Below are positions 62,860 to 64,000 of a stretch of DNA of 64,000 nucleotides, one piece after another. Origin of the DNA: Paludibaculum fermentans (lineage in GTDB: Bacteria > Acidobacteriota > Terriglobia > Bryobacterales > Bryobacteraceae). Below the pieces are notes generated by a model. That model was given only the letters and a program-made list of their open reading frames with translations. It was not told the DNA's origin and did no database searches. Position 1 is the first letter of the stretch. Every line of letters starts with the position of its first letter. The translations under genes and the position numbers were made by a program. The stretch is taken from positions 496,001 through 560,000 of the forward strand of contig NZ_CP063849.1 of the NCBI RefSeq assembly GCF_015277775.1. The letters run 5' to 3'.

Positions 62860-62903
62860 CTGCCCAGGCACGTCCCGGCCCTGTCCGGGACGTGCCTGGG
62901 CAG
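62860..62903. repeat. Perfect 19-base palindromic hairpin between the regulator-like gene and GH2
   Basis: The left arm (62860-62878, begins CTGCCCAGG and ends CCCGG) is the exact reverse complement of the right arm (62885-62903); the loop is 6 bases. It lies 45 bases upstream of the regulator-like gene start and 150 bases before GH2, in a region upstream of both. Too long and perfect for chance. Could be a regulator site, a transcript hairpin or a mobile REP-like unit. Confidence 0.7.
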
Positions 62904-63052
62904 GACCGTCCGGTACTTGAACTGACTCCAGGCCGGGTATACAGTCACCCTGCGGGTGCACTCCCCTTGACCCTGTCCGGAGCGCCACCCCGGCCGCCCC
63001 TCCCTTGGGCCGTCGACGTCCCGTGAACCCTTGCCCGCTTCAGGAGATCCGC

Positions 63053-64000
63053 ATGAAAGTAACCCGCCGTCACGTGATGAAAAGCGGCCTGGCTGTGCCC
63101 GCTGCGGCCGGCATCCTCGAAGCCGCCCCTCAAGCGCAGCCTGCCCCGCGCCAGGACGGACTGCGCGACCGGCTGCTGCTCGACTTCGGTTGGCGCTTCC
63201 ACTTCGGTCATGCGAACGACGCGGCCAAGGACTTCGGCTTCGGCGCCGGGCGCTCCGGCGGCTTCCAGAAGTCTGGTGGATTCCTTGCCCCCAGCAACCT
63301 CGCCTTCGACGACAGCGACTGGAAACCCGTGGACCTGCCCCACGACTGGGCCATCGAACTGCCCTTCAAGAACGACCCCGCGCTCGCCAGCAAGGGTTCC
63401 TATCCGCTCGGCCGCGACTACCCCGAAACCAGCGTGGGCTGGTACCGCCGGGTTCTCGACATCCCAGCCTCCGACGCGGGCAGGCGGATCACAGTCGAGT
63501 TCGACGGCGCCTACCGCGAAACCATGGTCGTCTTCAATGGCTATTACATCGGCCGGCATAGCGGCGGCTACGACCCCTTCAGCTTCGACCTGACCGATTT
63601 CGCATTGCCCGGAGAGCCGAACGTCCTGCTGGTCCGCGTCGATGCGACCCTCAGCGACGGCTGGTTCTACGAGGGCGCCGGAATCTACCGCCACGTCTGG
63701 CTGGTCAAAACCGCTCCGGTCCACGTCAAGAAGTGGGGCACGCTCGCCGTCGCGAAAATCACTCCCGGACAGGCCTCCGTCGCCATCCGGACCGAGATCG
63801 AGAACCAGTCGAAGAGCGCCGCCATCGTGCGCGTCATCTCGACCATCTTCGATCCCGCCGGCAAGGAGGTCGCGAAGTCCGCCACCCCGCCGGCCGCGGT
63901 GGCCGCCCTGCGCGAACACTCCTTTGAACAACAGGCGGCCGTCCGCCAACCGGCGCTGTGGTCCCTGGAGCAGCGCAACCTCTACAAGGTCGTCAGCGAG
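63053..64000 (+). CDS. Glycoside hydrolase family 2 enzyme, N-terminal part (runs off the window)
   Basis: 316 codons visible, open to the end of the window. Signal with twin-arginine-like start (MKVTRRHVMKSGLAVPAAAG). N-terminal jelly-roll sugar-binding domain of GH2: LLLDFGWRFHFGH, WKPVDLPHDWAIELPF, SVGWYRRVLDIP, EFDGAYRETMVVFNGYYIG and YDPFSFDLTDFA, then NVLLVRVDATLSDGWFYEGA and the start of the second Ig-like domain. The catalytic barrel lies outside the window, so whether it is a beta-galactosidase-, glucuronidase- or xylosidase-type GH2 is undecided. AGGAGA precedes ATG 63053 by 5 bases. Divergent from the membrane regulator-like gene. Confidence 0.9.
   Translation, partial: MKVTRRHVMKSGLAVPAAAGILEAAPQAQPAPRQDGLRDRLLLDFGWRFHFGHANDAAKDFGFGAGRSGGFQKSGGFLAPSNLAFDDSDWKPVDLPHDWAIELPFKNDPALASKGSYPLGRDYPETSVGWYRRVLDIPASDAGRRITVEFDGAYRETMVVFNGYYIGRHSGGYDPFSFDLTDFALPGEPNVLLVRVDATLSDGWFYEGAGIYRHVWLVKTAPVHVKKWGTLAVAKITPGQASVAIRTEIENQSKSAAIVRVISTIFDPAGKEVAKSATPPAAVAALREHSFEQQAAVRQPALWSLEQRNLYKVVSE

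Overview
The window is GC-rich, densely packed bacterial chromosome. Its gene content points to an acidobacterium of the Solibacter/Bryobacter type. The clues are two very large MacB/FtsX-type 'duplicated orphan' permeases (one behind a PadR gene), a membrane-anchored winged-helix protein of the acidobacterial kind, a Ser/Thr kinase with the RIGKYEI start typical of that phylum, a secreted STGP-motif family protein, and carboxypeptidase-regulatory-like surface proteins. This is inferred from family recognition only; no rRNA gene is present.

Layout. 1-8 kb: the end of a YbiT-like ABC-F ATPase, a secreted M28 peptidase, an adenosine-specific kinase-family protein, O-acetylhomoserine sulfhydrylase, and a PadR/permease operon with a TCGATA-rich operator. 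8-20 kb: small regulators and enzymes (VOC protein, XRE-cupin regulator with a leaderless-type promoter, GNAT, OmpA, an EF-P paralogue with an arginine loop, solitary CheB, AraC/GyrI, alpha/beta hydrolase), a second permease and an L,D-transpeptidase. 20-28 kb: a secreted M19 dipeptidase, several unrecognised secreted or membrane proteins, then remnants of three genes (an ECF sigma factor with an internal deletion, and a DinB-like start joined to an alpha/beta-hydrolase tail). 28-40 kb: a GAF/SpoIIE phosphatase, two threonine synthases (one frameshifted), an M14 peptidase plus lytic transglycosylase, an HhH/dehydrogenase/surface-protein operon, rhamnose mutarotase and tRNA-Arg(UCU). 40-50 kb: a beta-barrel protein and a giant (~2,490 residue) Ser/Thr kinase carrying about 27 tandem TPR-like repeats, a transmembrane helix and periplasmic PEGA-like domains. 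50-52.5 kb: a graveyard with an IS66 remnant, a histidine-kinase fragment lacking its phospho-histidine, and a PfpI/GlcG chimera with an in-frame amber codon. 52.9-57 kb: an STGP-family protein, a stand-alone dnaK and a BON lipoprotein. 57-64 kb: a xylan/oligosaccharide cluster (GH8 exo-oligoxylanase-like, MFS transporter and GH43 xylosidase in one tight operon, with a membrane-anchored DNA-binding-like protein upstream and a GH2 enzyme starting divergently).

How the genes fit together. The xylan cluster reads as a pathway: secreted GH8 trims oligosaccharides, the MFS imports the products, cytoplasmic GH43 finishes them. The giant kinase is a candidate envelope-stress or scaffold signalling protein, with a beta-barrel gene just downstream. 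Two regions (26.5-27.7 kb and 50.4-52.5 kb) show repeated deletion and fusion of unrelated genes, a notable mode of decay here. Single-base frame problems in thrC (31.06 kb) and at the kinase start (a run of six Gs) could be real or assembly errors.
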